Origin: Macrotis lagotis
Taxonomy: Eukaryota; Chordata; Mammalia; Peramelemorphia; Peramelidae
NCBI RefSeq assembly: GCF_037893015.1
Contig: NC_133661.1
Coordinates: forward strand, 221,985,193 to 222,049,192
Direction: 5' to 3'
Length of the DNA stretch: 64,000 nucleotides
Part shown: piece after piece, positions 53,680 through 64,000 of the stretch
Layout of the letters: each line of letters begins with the position of its first letter
Position numbering within the stretch: position 1 is the stretch's first letter
Program-made: the position numbers and the translations under genes
The notes under the pieces: generated by a model
What the model was told of the DNA's origin: nothing
Databases searched by the model: none
What the model saw: the letters and a program-made list of their open reading frames with translations, nothing else

Positions 53680-55450
53680 CAACTGTGTTACAGTTGCTGT
53701 GCTGGGCAGTGATACCAAATTTAGGTGTGACATGGTCTTTGCCTACATGGAATATATAGATCTGTAGAAGGGATCAAAGAAATGTATGTTCAAAGAAAAT
53801 GTCACTTGGTGGGACCAAGAAATAAACAATGAATTCACCACTGATATCCTTGCCATATTAAGAAAATACTGAGGAAAAACCCAGAAATTCATGGCAGACT
53901 TTTGGAAAAACATGGGATAACAGTCACACAGGATGGACAAGCACAGATGGGTTTTGATCTGTAATCAGGAGGCAGTATCCACATTAATGAGATCACAGAT
54001 CATTTACAGCATTGAAGTGGTACATTAGAGTTGCAAAACAAAGAATTTTGTGAAAGCCATGGGAGGGAAAGCTGTTTGTGAGGGAAATGACATTTGAAAT
54101 GAACTTGGAAAAAAATTGGTAGTTTTTCAACAAGGGAATATTTGACACAATGGCTAGGCTTAGAGAAAAGCATAAATATCTACCACCCTTTTCTCCTCCC
54201 CCCCTAACCTCCATCCCTCCTAGTATAAAGGTGCAGAGCATATTTGAGAAATAGAAATTAGACTGGTTTGGCTGTAATCAAATGAAAATCTTTGGATCAT
54301 GGAAGACCTTGAATTCCGTAGCTGAGGCGATTGAATTCTACTTAGGAGCCACTAAAGATTTCTGCAGTGACATAACCAATATACTATTACAGATCATTTT
54401 AGAAGCAGTATGATGGATTGAAGAGAACAAAGGCAGGAATATTATTTTAATAACCTATGTAGGTGATAACAAGGATTATCTCCACTAGAGTGAAGGCAGT
54501 AAGAAAGGGTGAGATAGCCGGAGAAGACTTAGTAACTGAGGTGTAAGGAAAAGGACATTAAAATTGTGCCACCACTAAAAAATAGGGAAATCAAGTGGAA
54601 AAACCTTGTTAGAAGTAGGATAAAGCCGAGTTAGGGATGTTAAATTTGGGGTACTAGTGAGACCTTCTGGTAAATTTGCAGTGGTAAATGAAGGCCTTGA
54701 GCTATTGGATTTGGGAGTCATTTACAGAGAAATGGTGTGGGTGAAGTTGCTGAAGTGCAAGGGAGAACAAGAGGGCAGCAGAGGAAGCAGAGCTTGGGAG
54801 GTTCTAGCTGCAGGGGTTCATAAGATTCAAGGACCCAAAGTTCTATATTTTAATGACTTTCAATAAAATCATCTTATTTTTTAATTCCAGGTATTTTTAT
54901 TTTATGCACAAAAAAATTGGTTCTGGAGTGTGTATTCTGGGGAGTGTATTATCTCTGAAACTCAGGTCAGAAAGCAAATTCAATCAGATTGGGTAATGAG
55001 TTAGGTATAAAGTTGTAAAGGGTGAGACCACAGGATTTGGTGATTAGGAAAGAAATTATTGGTAACTTCTGAGTAAGCAGTTTTGGTAGTGGAATAGTGG
55101 TAGATAAATGTTTTAAGGGATTAAAAAGATAGTGCAAGGAGAGCAAGTAGAAAAAATGGACATATTTTTCCAATACATTCAGCCAGAAAGATCAAATGGA
55201 AGGTTTTTGTTGTTTTTAAGCACTGGGGAGATTTGTTTGCAAGTATATGATAAGGAATGAACATACAGGTTGATTGCTGGAGTGAGGTTCATGAGGAGGT
55301 AGGAAGAAATAGGAAGGATACAGTAGGATGCAAGTAGAGAGGTTAAAGGACTGAGGACGTTTCTTCAACCACATAAGATGCAGAGAAATATGAGGAATAA
55401 AGAGAATTGAGGACTCCTCTTAGATTATCTGCTTAAAATTAGAGAATTAG
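53680..55450 (-). mobile_element. L2 LINE, long decayed copy
   Basis: Patchy reverse-strand L2 similarity (GAATTCTACTTAGGAGCCAC; AGTGACATAACCAATATAC; AGCTATTGGATTTGGGAGTC). Confidence 0.5.
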
Positions 55451-55669
55451 CATCATTTTCATTTTCTCTATTTTAAGGTTGTTTTTGAGAATCAAATGTT
55501 AGAACTTTTATAAACCCTAAAGCATCAAGTGTAAACTCTATCAATATTTATTTGATAGAACAATATTTTGTAAGTTCACAAGAGGGAGAAACAATGAAGG
55601 ACTACATGCTTAAGGTTAAACTTAAGACTTGAGACACTCCTTTGAGTTTATTATATAAATTTTCAACAG

Positions 55670-55990
55670 ATGATGTTTGTCCTTCATTCTCAAAGAAGAC
55701 CATGACATCAGGAAGGCAATGCCCAAGGGGCACATGAATTGGATTTAAGTGGGGGGGGGGCTGTGCTAAGTCACCAACCTCACTTTCTCCTCCAGAGCCA
55801 TCTGGGTCCAGTGGTCAGATATGAATTGGCTGGAAACTGGAGATGGACCCAGAAGCAAAACAATGAAGCTTAAGTGGCTTGCCCAAGGTCATACAGCTAT
55901 TAAGTATATTTAGAGTGTCTTGAGGTTAGATTTGAACTCTTCCCTGACTCCAAGGTCAGTGTTCTATCCACTGTACCACCTAGATATCCC
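55670..55990 (-). mobile_element. Longer marsupial SINE (tRNA head plus unique tail)
   Basis: On the minus strand a tRNA-like head (CTAGGTGGTACAGTGGATAG) is followed by a unique tail whose plus-strand form is GTTTGTCCTTCATTCTCAAAGAAGACCATGACATC. Related tails occur at 45730-45910 and 13435-13630, and more distantly at 7665-7800 and 8711-8875. Confidence 0.65.
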
Positions 55991-56221
55991 TGTCATATTT
56001 CCAATGTGACCAAGGGCACAGTAATGCATCAGCTATTCTCTCTATAAAATATCTCTCCCAATGAATTGTTATGAAGAAAAAATATTTTCCATTTGAGATT
56101 TTCCCATGTAAATATGTAATATTTTGTGTAAACATTCCAAATAAATATTCATTTCATTGGACTCAGACCCAATAAATAATTTAATGGAATTTAAAATTAA
56201 CTTTTCATCCTTTTTTTGCTA

Positions 56222-56335
56222 TTTTTTTTTTAGTTTTTTTTTTTGCAAGGCAAGGGGGGTTAAGTGGCTTGCCCAAGGCCACACAGCTAGGTAATTAAGT
56301 GTCTGAGGCCACATTTGAACTCAGGTACTTTTTTG
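56222..56335 (-). mobile_element. Marsupial SINE, 5'-truncated
   Basis: Poly-T then TTTTGCAAGGCAAGGGGGG to GAACTCAGGTAC. Lacks the head. Confidence 0.8.
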
Positions 56336-56394
56336 GTATTTTTAACTGTTAGTTGCTTCAGTCATATTGGACTATTTAAAACCGTACATAGGGT

Positions 56395-56565
56395 TTTCTT
56401 GGCAGAAATAATCATTTTACAGATGAGGAAACTGAGGCAGATGTAAGTGACTTGCCCAAGGTAGCAAAACTAGTGTCTAAGGCAAGATATGAACCCAGGA
56501 AGAGGAACCTTTCTGACCTGGGACTAGCCTTCTATCCAACTGCACCACTGAGTTGCCCTATTTTT
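56395..56565 (-). mobile_element. MIR-type SINE
   Basis: TTTTACAGATGAGGAAACTG, AAGTGACTTGCCCAAGGTAG and TGCACCACTGAGTTGCCC. Confidence 0.65.
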
Positions 56566-57194
56566 AACTCCAGCAGTTTTGATATCCTTGTAATAATCTA
56601 ACTAGAGATCTGACAATATATTACTGAAGTAATTTGGGAATCTTATTTCAAGCACTGTTTGAATGTGTCATGTTTTTCCTTAATGACTTTACTAAAGTCA
56701 GTTAGATTCTTCTGCTCAAGTCAGAAGAGAATCCAGTTCATATGCGTTTAGTAGTATATTTCTAGAAAATGTTACACAATAGTAAATTTGTGTCCTAATT
56801 CAGTGACACTGAAACAGCAGCTGTCTTTTCCTTTTTTTCCTGTCAGTTTTGTTTCTGATATTAGTTTTGTACTATTTGGTTACATACTTTAAAAAATATT
56901 ACTCATCACTCCATCTTCATATAATCAGAGCAAAGGAAAATCCTTAAAGCCCCCATCTTCTATTTTAAGTTAATTTCATAAAAATTTGTGAACGATTTTT
57001 TCAAAACATAAAAATAAAAGGAAGTTAAATACCAAATACAAATCAAGACCTCTGACCTTTGTGTCCACTCCACACAAAAAATCCACCTAAAAAATGAGTA
57101 AATGAAATTTTTCCAGTGTCTTGTTACTTATTTTATTTGAAATAAGAACTCACAGGACAACTCAATTTCCTAAGAAAAATGATGAAAGCATTTT

Positions 57195-57291
57195 TCATTT
57201 CTTTCATAAAACATTTTTATTCAACATGAAAATTACTCAATTCAGTCCAAGTCTTTATTTCCAGGTAACTTCTTCATTAGGTTTCAGTTCC
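57195..57291 (-). CDS. NDUFB1: NDUFB1 last exon and short 3'UTR
   Basis: Acceptor CTACACAG. Encodes the end (R)[11 protein letters not shown] and the TAA stop at 57257-57255. A first AATAAA overlaps the stop codon (57259-57254) and a second lies at 57221-57216, about 35 nt downstream. The second is the more likely polyadenylation signal, giving an end near 57200. The coding part is 57255-57291. Confidence 0.93.
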
Positions 57292-57543
57292 CTGTGTAGG
57301 ACGAAAAAGAGAGGCAAAAGGCAAACATTTAAGAAACAATTTTTGTAAAGGAAAATAAAAGTTAAAGGAAAGTTAACTTACTATTTTTTTTATTTTGTTA
57401 ATTTGACTATTTTACAAGGCACTAGGATAATAGAAAGAGAAGTAGACTTGTTAAGTTAAGAGGACCTAGTTCAATTCTTTCTATTACTAGCTAGTCTTTA
57501 TGCAAGGCCTGGCAAGTCTCTTAACTTATGAGATCTCAATTTC

Positions 57544-57581
<38 letters not shown>

Positions 57582-58910
57582 GAGAAAATTGTACTAGCTG
57601 ATTTTCTAAGATTCTTTTAGGTATAAATTATCTTATGACTTAGTAACATATTCAAAATATGGTAGTCCTTGTTTATATGATACTTTGTCAGTTAAAAACT
57701 AAAGGTATATCAATGAATGTAAATGATGTACAATCAGAATTAGACTTTTGTCTTTACTTTTATTCTTATCCCTCTATCTCATACTGGGAAACCCTACCTC
57801 TTATATAATAAATTCTGTTAAACTTACTACTTTATCATGCCAAGTCATACTTTCTCAGGACTCTTTAATTATTTCTTTTAGTCTTCAGAAACTTAACAAA
57901 TAAAATGCTATATAAATATAAATTCTCATTCAAGATGTGCTGTTTATTAATCTGAAATGTATACATTTCATCCTTATCTTTCATGATTTTATTAATTTCT
58001 CTCAAATTAACAGCCTTTATCTCAGACCAAAAGTCTTGATTTCTTTTTCACTCTAATCTCTATCCTCTTGATCTTTTGGTATGTGCTTCTCTGGACCTTC
58101 TCCAGCTCCATTATTTATTTCTTGAGTTACAGTAATCAGACCTATAAATTATAGGCAGTTCTTGACTTAGTAATTTTTGACTTGTAAAACACCTATAAAC
58201 AATTATGTGATCAATTTGCTGTTGGAACCTTCCTTGCTAATAGCCTACCAGAGCCACTGTTAGACCTGCAAATATCAGTCTATACCTCTTCCTGAACTAC
58301 CCCTCCCCCAGCTCCTAACCTTTGCACCTTAAGTGCACCTTTCAGGGCTTCAGACGAACTTGGACTAAACCTTTAGAACTGCTATTACTTCAGCCATGTT
58401 AGGGATCAAATAAGAAAATGGTTTGAGAAATATAAAACACAAAAAAGCATTGTTATTACATGTTAAATAGTCCATTGATATACCAAGGCATCATAGTGAT
58501 CTTGGGTCCAAGACTGGAAGGATTTCCAGTATGAAGTTCATATAAGACCCATCAACAGGTTAACATATGAATGAATTCATAATAACTCTCACATTTTCTC
58601 CAAATTCATATAAGGGTTTTGAGATGTATTATTGGAAGAAGTACATAACAATAATAAATGAACTTTTGAAACCCAAGGGATGTAATAACTTGTTTATTTT
58701 ATGCTGACTTCTGGAACACTATTGGCTAACTACTGTAAAAAAATAATAAATTAGAAAATATATAACTAACCTTTTAAATAACATGCTCTTATTCCGGAAA
58801 GCAGTTAATTTTTCATCACTCCTCTTGTCTAGATAATAGCCAAAAACAAATCCCATTGGTACCAGAATATGAACCCAGTGGTCACGAACAGCCTGAATCA
58901 AATTCAGCAT
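57255..58910 (-). CDS. NDUFB1: NADH:ubiquinone oxidoreductase subunit B1
   Basis: NDUFB1 (MNLL) is a small single-pass accessory subunit of mitochondrial complex I, anchored in the inner membrane. Coding exons are 58910-58771 and 57291-57255, together 177 nt or 58 residues, exactly the human length. The start [14 protein letters not shown] aligns with human MVNLLQIVRDHWVH. Residues 11-28 ([18 protein letters not shown]) form the membrane segment, followed by [16 protein letters not shown] and [12 protein letters not shown]. The start follows the splice acceptor directly, and the in-frame ATG upstream lies in intron. The gene sits between ATXN3 and the CPSF2 promoter, as in human. Confidence 0.96.
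57292..58770 (-). other. NDUFB1: NDUFB1 intron between coding exons
   Basis: 1.5 kb. A MIR (57410-57620) is interrupted by a (GT)n tract (57546-57578). The rest, including 57640-58770, is unassigned. Confidence 0.85.
57546..57578. repeat. (GT)n microsatellite
   Basis: About 16 uninterrupted GT units within a MIR copy. Confidence 0.95.
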
Positions 58911-58915
58911 GATTG
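58771..58915 (-). CDS. NDUFB1: NDUFB1 first coding exon
   Basis: The acceptor TTTAAAG is preceded by a strong pyrimidine tract. Five untranslated bases (CAATC) precede the ATG at 58910. The exon encodes residues 1-46 plus AG of R47, and the donor is GTTAGT. Phase agrees with the next exon. Confidence 0.94.
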
Positions 58916-60879
58916 CTTTAAAAAAAGAGGGAGGAGGGAAAAGAAAAAGGCATAACAAGATAGAGACATTTGATTTTGAGGACTCTAAAATCTCAACCTA
59001 AAATAGGAAAAGTGGTTTTTAGTGGAAAATAAATAAGGGACAAATTTGAATATTGAGGTTTCCTTTAAACTACTAATTTGCTTAAATTCTTTAGGCCTCA
59101 TTAACTGATGAATAGTGATGAATTCATTTATGGGTAAGGAATTGTCTGTACTCAACATGTATACTGTGTCTAAAATACATAGGTTAAAGATAGAGCATAG
59201 TAGTAGTCTGGACTAGTGTGCAAACCAAAAACCATTTGTGAAGTATATTTTATGTTCCAGGTTGCTTAATACTGTTGGGGATTCAGTTGCATAAAGCTAC
59301 TTAAAAAAAATCATGACAGGACATGAGATCACCAAGGGGGGAGGGGGAGAGAGAGAAGATAAGGGCTAAGGGGAAAATTTTGAAGGAAATATAAATTTAA
59401 GGGTCTGGAGGAAAAAAAAGGAACCAGCAAAAAAAAAAAAAGAACTAAGGCAAGCAGAGCCATCAAGGAGAGCTTTATACTTCCAAAAGTTTTGGAGAAG
59501 AGGATGAAGATCAGAAAAAGCCACGCTTCAGCATAGTGCTATACTGAAGGGTTTGATTGAGTGTACCTTTTAGTACCAAGTCCTGATTTTCCTTTCTACA
59601 AGATAGGCAGTAAAGGGGAAGAGAGAGAGATGATAGCTTGAAGAGGTAGCGGGGGTCAGGGAAAGAGTTGGAAATAAGTAATACAATCAGGCACTGGGTG
59701 GAGCGCTGTACAGATAGCTCATTTGATCCTCAGCATAACTCCTCTAGGTATCCGCTGATTTTCATCTCCATTTTATAACTGAGAAAATGGAGAAAAATAA
59801 GGGACTTGCCCAGGTGTGTTTGTGAGGTCAAGCCTGGCATTCTATCTATGGGGCTTCCAAGCTGCTTCTAAGGATTTTTTAAAAAGGATAGCGAGATCTA
59901 AGAATGTAGGCTGAGGGAAAGAGGTCATCTAAAGGAGATAGGTAATCCTCAAAAGAAGACCTGATTGATGAGCATGGTCCTGTCAAAAATGAGGGTAGTA
60001 GAAGTAGAGGGCAAGCTTCAGTGGGGGGAGTGTCGTTTCTTCCTTAGAGATTATAGATAAGGACCAGGGAAAATGATTGAACCAGTAGATTTAGAGGAGT
60101 GGTAACAAACTCAAAATTGGGAACAGAATCCTTATGGGGCCCACTTGACTTAGAAAACCACATGTTAATATCTACTTTCTATGATATTTCTATTTATATT
60201 GTTAGAATATTCCCCATTTACATTTTAATCTGATTCAGGCAGCCCTCAGGATTGCCAGGTATATTTGATATCTCTGAAACAGAGGGACATTTATAGAGTC
60301 ATAAGGTTTAAAGCTGGAATGGGCTGTAAATAAAAGGTAATCAAAACTTTTTTTAAGCCAAAAATTTTAAGTGATATTGCCAGGTATTGAGAAGACAGTA
60401 TCACTTAAAACTCAGGCCTTCTGACTCCAAACACAGTGATTCTTCCATTATACCAAGATGATGGATTTCATTTTGGATAACCTCAATCTTCTCAGAAAGG
60501 TTGAAGGTAAAATCCATTGATGAGAATAAGGTGGGATAGGATGGATTTGAGCACCTAAGGAAAGTTTAGAATTGCTTTTGTGGAAAATGTAATGAGCAAC
60601 ATTAATAAAAAAGGTTTCAGCTGAGATTAGGAAGTATAAATTGAAATGACCCAGGTCAACAAGATTTCATAATTTCCTCAACTGGCAGGTCAGAAGTGGA
60701 AAAAGAAGAGGTTAAATTACCATATGCTAGGAGTTACCCAGGTTTACAAATCTGAAGTTCAGTAAAATCAAAAGGTCAAAAGAAAAAGGATTTAAGGGTG
60801 AAAAGTAGGCTGTATTCAAGAGGCCCATCCTAATGTGAAAACTTTTTCCCTCTAAAATTCTCATTGATCACTAAACTTT

Positions 60880-61036
60880 CATCTTTTTTTTAAAGGATTT
60901 TGCAAAGCAAATGGAGTTAAGTGACTTGCCCAAGGCCACACAGCTAGGTAATTATTAAGTGTCTGAGACTGGATTTGAACCCAAGTACTCTTGACTCCAG
61001 GGCTGGTGCTTTATCCACTGCACCACCTAGCCGCCC
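60880..61036 (-). mobile_element. Marsupial SINE
   Basis: GATTTTGCAAAGCAAATGGA to CACCACCTAGCCGCCC. Nearly full-length. Confidence 0.85.
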
Positions 61037-61739
61037 TAAACTTTTATTTCTAAAAATTCCTACTTCTAACTCTTCTCTTGGATCTTTTTGCTTACAGCTA
61101 TAGCTCCTTATTTCAAATAATCTATTTCTATGTGTCAGCTTTGGAGGAAAGGATTGGCAGATATGGAGAAAAGAAGTACTCTCACTCCCCTCTCCCAAAC
61201 TTATGGTTATTGGAATATATTGGACTGTGATCTTTTCTACTTTTAAAACTCTTAACATCTATATGGCAACACTCTTGAAATATAATCAATAGATTCTCAC
61301 TTTCAAAAATACTCTTAACTTATTTATACTGCTTTTATGTAAATTGTAAAATATAAGTTTTATGTAAATTGAGAAATTTTACAGCCCTTACCTGCTGAAT
61401 GTCACAATTCAAGAATTCTGGAGTTAAAACTAATTATCATTTACCCAAAGAGGCCTCATGACTACAATATGCCTTATAATATTTACATCAGAGTTAGAAG
61501 TTTTGAAAAACCACAAGATGCATGTGAAACCGACCATTGTGTTTTAAATATGATTATTTTATGAGAATTGGCTAGTGGAATTGGTGTCATCAGTGTTCAA
61601 AGCTCATTCCTGATTCCAATTGTGTCTATGATCAAGTCATTTCACCTTTCTTGGCTTCAAATTATTCATCAGCAAAATGGCTATAACTTTCTTAGCAACC
61701 TTCAGGGTAACTGTTGAGGACACAATCAGATAATTATGT

Positions 61740-62080
61740 GAAGTTCCAGAGGCAGCATAGAAATAGATCTAAATCCAGCTTGAAACTCAGGAAGACCTAG
61801 ATTCAAAGCAGTGAACACAGGCAAGTTACTTCACCTCCAAGTGCCCATGACTTTTCAGCACTAAAGTGCAGAGAAGGTGCTACGTTGCAACCATAGAAGG
61901 GAGTTTATCATTTGAGTTGTCTGTTGATGAATCCAATCTGGGGCAGTTAGGTGGCATAGTGGATAGAGCATCAGCCCTGGAGTTGAATTAAGAGTTCAAA
62001 TCCAGTCTTAGACACATGATACTTACAGCTGTGTGACCCTGGGCAAGTCACTTAACCCCACTGCCCCATAAAAGAGCAAA
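61740..62080 (+). mobile_element. MIR-like (MON1-type) SINE followed by marsupial SINE
   Basis: 61740-61925 resembles the monotreme/marsupial MIR family (CAGGAAGACCTAGATTCAAAG; AGTGCAGAGAAGGTGCTACG). 61933-62080 is a tRNA-SINE (GGGGCAGTTAGGTGGCATAG). Confidence 0.65.
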
Positions 62081-62131
62081 AATCCAATCTCTATTCTATT
62101 TAAAATACTGTGCAAATATTAACTATTAATA

Positions 62132-62280
62132 TAAGGAGAAACTAGGTGGTACACAGTGGATAGAACACTGGCCTTGGAGCCAGGAGGACCTGAGTTCAAA
62201 TGTGGCCCCAGACACTCATAATTACCTAGCTATGTGACCTTGGGCAAAATTGTCTTGCCAAAAAAAACCAAACCCAAAAA
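62132..62280 (+). mobile_element. Marsupial SINE
   Basis: GAGAAACTAGGTGGTACACAG to TGTCTTGCCAAAAAAAACC. Confidence 0.8.
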
Positions 62281-62477
62281 TCAAACCATTAATATGAGCT
62301 TACAGTGAAAAAGCTTTTAGTTTTGAGTTTTAATAAAGTTGTAGAAAATCAGAGTCAAAAGGAATCATAAAGATCTTTATTAACCCCTTTATGTTTATAG
62401 TATCAGTAGTATGTATTTCACAGTAATGTTTTGAAGATCAAAAAAGATAATGTATTGCTGTGAAAAACATTAAATAC

Positions 62478-62506
<29 letters not shown>
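62478..62506. repeat. (AC)n microsatellite
   Basis: About 14 uninterrupted AC units. Confidence 0.95.
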
Positions 62507-62509
<3 letters not shown>

Positions 62510-62589
62510 AATCTGGCATTTTATATAGAGCTTTGTAGTAAGTTTTCTCACCTTATCCTTATAATAACCCTGTGAGGTGGACACTATTA

Positions 62590-63260
62590 TTAGCCCTAAT
62601 AATCTTCTGGATGGACTCCCTGCCTCAAATCTCTTCTACATCAGTTTATCCCTCTCTCAGCTATCAAATTCCAAAATCACAAATCTGATCATTCAATCCT
62701 ATTCAATAAACTCCATTGGTTCCCAATGCAAATCCAGGATCAATTAGAAACTTATCTGGGTAGCATTTAAAAAAGCTCTCCATGATCTGGCCCTCTCCTA
62801 CCTTTCCAGTTTTCTTACCCTTTCCATCCCTCCATATGCTCTTCCATCAGTCACTTTGACTTCCTTGCTATTCCTCAGAAAAGATAAATCTTCAGACTTC
62901 ACACTTGCAGTTCCTCTGCACCTCAAATGTCCTCCCTCATCTCCGCTTCCTAGATTCCCTTAAGTCCTAATTAAAATCACATCTTCCACAAAGGAGACGT
63001 ATTAAGCCTAAATGCTAGTGCCTACTCTCTAATGATTATATCCAATTCATTCTTCCTATATCCATGTATGTGTGTGTGTGTGTGTATATATGTGTGTGTA
63101 TATATATGTATATGTGTATATATGTGTATAAATATATATATGTACATGTGTGTGTATATATATCTACAAAAATACATATATACCTGTACATAATCTTTTG
63201 CCTTTTTTTTGGGGGTAACCCCAGCATTTAGCATTGCATCTGGTACATAACTAGGCAATA
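62590..63260 (+). mobile_element. L2 LINE 3' end with inserted TG/TA tract
   Basis: CAATAAACTCCATTGGTTCC, AAAAGCTCTCCATGATCTGG and CTACCTTTCCAGTTTTC follow L2. The end CTAGGCAATAAATGCTTATG is reached after a TG/TA tract. Confidence 0.65.
63064..63180. repeat. (TG)n/(TA)n tract
   Basis: Mixed TGTGTG and TATATA runs near the L2 3' end. The His/Ile/Tyr reading frames here are artefacts. Confidence 0.9.
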
Positions 63261-63269
63261 AATGCTTAT

Positions 63270-63415
63270 GGACCAGCTAAAGGATGAGGAAACTGAAGCA
63301 GGTGTTAAATGACTTTCTCATAGTCACATAAGTATTAAGTATCTGAGTTTAGACTAATTCAGGTCTTCTGGATTGCAAGTGCAGTGCTTTCATCCACTGT
63401 GCCACCTAGCTAAAT
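63270..63415 (-). mobile_element. MIR/SINE-type fragment
   Basis: GATGAGGAAACTGAAGCAGG to TCCACTGTGCCACCTAGCT. Confidence 0.65.
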
Positions 63416-63559
63416 GTCAATTTTCTGTTTTTTAAATCAGAGAATTAAGGATTAGAAAAGGTCACACAGCCTCAAACTGTTTTATTTCTAGTTCCGTGCA
63501 CCAGACTGTCACCCGTATAGACTTTAGATTCAGTTTTTTGGTATTTAAGAATGAAATTT

Positions 63560-64000
63560 ACCATGTATTGTGTCTAGGCCGGGGGTAACAACGCCAACCA
63601 CCATCTTTCACATGGCTTCAGCTTTGTGGCTGCTCGAAATCTGGGGAAACCATCCCGTTTTCCAAATGCCGCGCTAGTCTCTAGTCTAGAACTGCCCCCA
63701 GTCCACCAGTCTCCCAGTGCCCGTCACGTGCTGGGCGCTTACTGGGTTTGCCCCTGAGCCGGGCAGCACCTGTCGCTGTCACGGTGGGAAGCGCCGAGGG
63801 GCACAAGCGCGGCACTAGGAGGACGAGGCTCCTAAATACCGCTAAATCCCCCCCCCCCCGAGGTGTGGCCGACTCTTGTTCCCGCGGGCCGCGACGTCCC
63901 CTGCCCTCGGGGAGACCCCCCCGGCCCCCAGCCGTTCTGGCGGGGGCGAGTGCGAGTCTGCACCGGAGAAGCCGAAGCCCACACCCGGGGCCTCCCCGGC
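63560..64000. promoter_or_regulatory. CpG island, probable NDUFB1/CPSF2 bidirectional promoter
   Basis: A sharp rise in GC and CpG content reaches the window edge. In human, NDUFB1 (minus) and CPSF2 (plus) start head-to-head from one CpG island, and NDUFB1 is followed here in the expected direction. The segment holds a CACGTG E-box (63725-63730) and GC boxes. I cannot place the NDUFB1 non-coding first exon or the CPSF2 transcription start, and no CPSF2 codons are visible. Confidence 0.7.

Larger units (their letters stand above)
50870..57190. other. Intergenic between ATXN3 and NDUFB1
   Basis: About 6.3 kb of old repeats: MIR pieces (51240-51640, 52690-52820, 53100-53330, 53530-53680, 56395-56565), L2 in plus orientation (52100-52480) and minus orientation (53680-55450), a long SINE (55670-55990) and a truncated SINE (56222-56335). 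No host exon seen. 50870-51230, 51830-52080 and 56570-57190 are unassigned. Confidence 0.75.
58916..63560 (-). other. NDUFB1: NDUFB1 intron 1 (upstream of coding exon)
   Basis: About 4.6 kb. Contains MIR (59690-59850, 60290-60460, 61590-61960), SINEs (60880-61036, 61933-62080, 62132-62280, 63270-63415), and an L2 3' end (62590-63260) carrying TA/TG tracts. The exact first-exon boundary is not established. Confidence 0.7.

Noticed and set aside
58140-58430. Possible old DNA transposon (GGCAGTTCTTGACTTAGTAA...)
   Set aside because: The resemblance is short and I could find neither inverted ends nor target duplication.
1-64000. CRISPR arrays, operons or mobile bacterial systems
   Set aside because: The sequence is vertebrate nuclear DNA. 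The only regular spaced repeat is the GC-rich minisatellite, which has no spacers.

Overview
The window is nuclear DNA of a marsupial mammal. It is AT-rich, with long introns and vertebrate CpG islands. It carries many copies of a tRNA-derived marsupial SINE (5' end GGGGCAGCTAGGTGG, tail CCTTGCAAAAA), much L2 and MIR, marsupial-type L1, and one candidate solo LTR. The SINE tail looks more Australian than opossum-like to me, but that is recollection and not proof.

Two host genes are present, both on the minus strand, in the order known from human chromosome 14q32.12. ATXN3 (ataxin-3, a Josephin deubiquitinase) is complete. All eleven coding exons can be read from 50052 down to 20249, with GT/AG junctions and an unbroken 1065-nt frame (354 residues). 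A 3'UTR of about 4.7 kb follows, probably ending near 15545. NDUFB1 (a 58-residue accessory subunit of respiratory complex I) has two coding exons between 58910 and 57255. At 63560-64000 lies a CpG-rich segment that should be the shared NDUFB1/CPSF2 promoter; no CPSF2 coding sequence is reached.

Layout: 1-15540 is intergenic repeat-rich DNA downstream of ATXN3. 15545-50200 is ATXN3. 48990-50860 is the ATXN3 CpG island, holding exon 1, a GC-rich 10-copy minisatellite, a CCAAT box and two CACGTG E-boxes. 50870-57190 is intergenic. 57200-63560 is NDUFB1, followed by the bidirectional promoter.

The main points of interest are these. The polyglutamine tract that expands in human SCA3 is only three CAG codons here. 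A 3-residue insertion before UIM1 creates a UIM-like motif, and there is a 4-residue insertion in exon 9. A minisatellite just inside intron 1 repeats a splice-donor-like sequence about ten times. An ORF1-only L1-like (HAL1-like) composite retroelement, with antisense SINE sequence built into its 3' part, is present in three copies, two of them bounded by target-site duplications. A solo LTR makes up two thirds of ATXN3 intron 6. No bacterial or otherwise novel multigene system is present.
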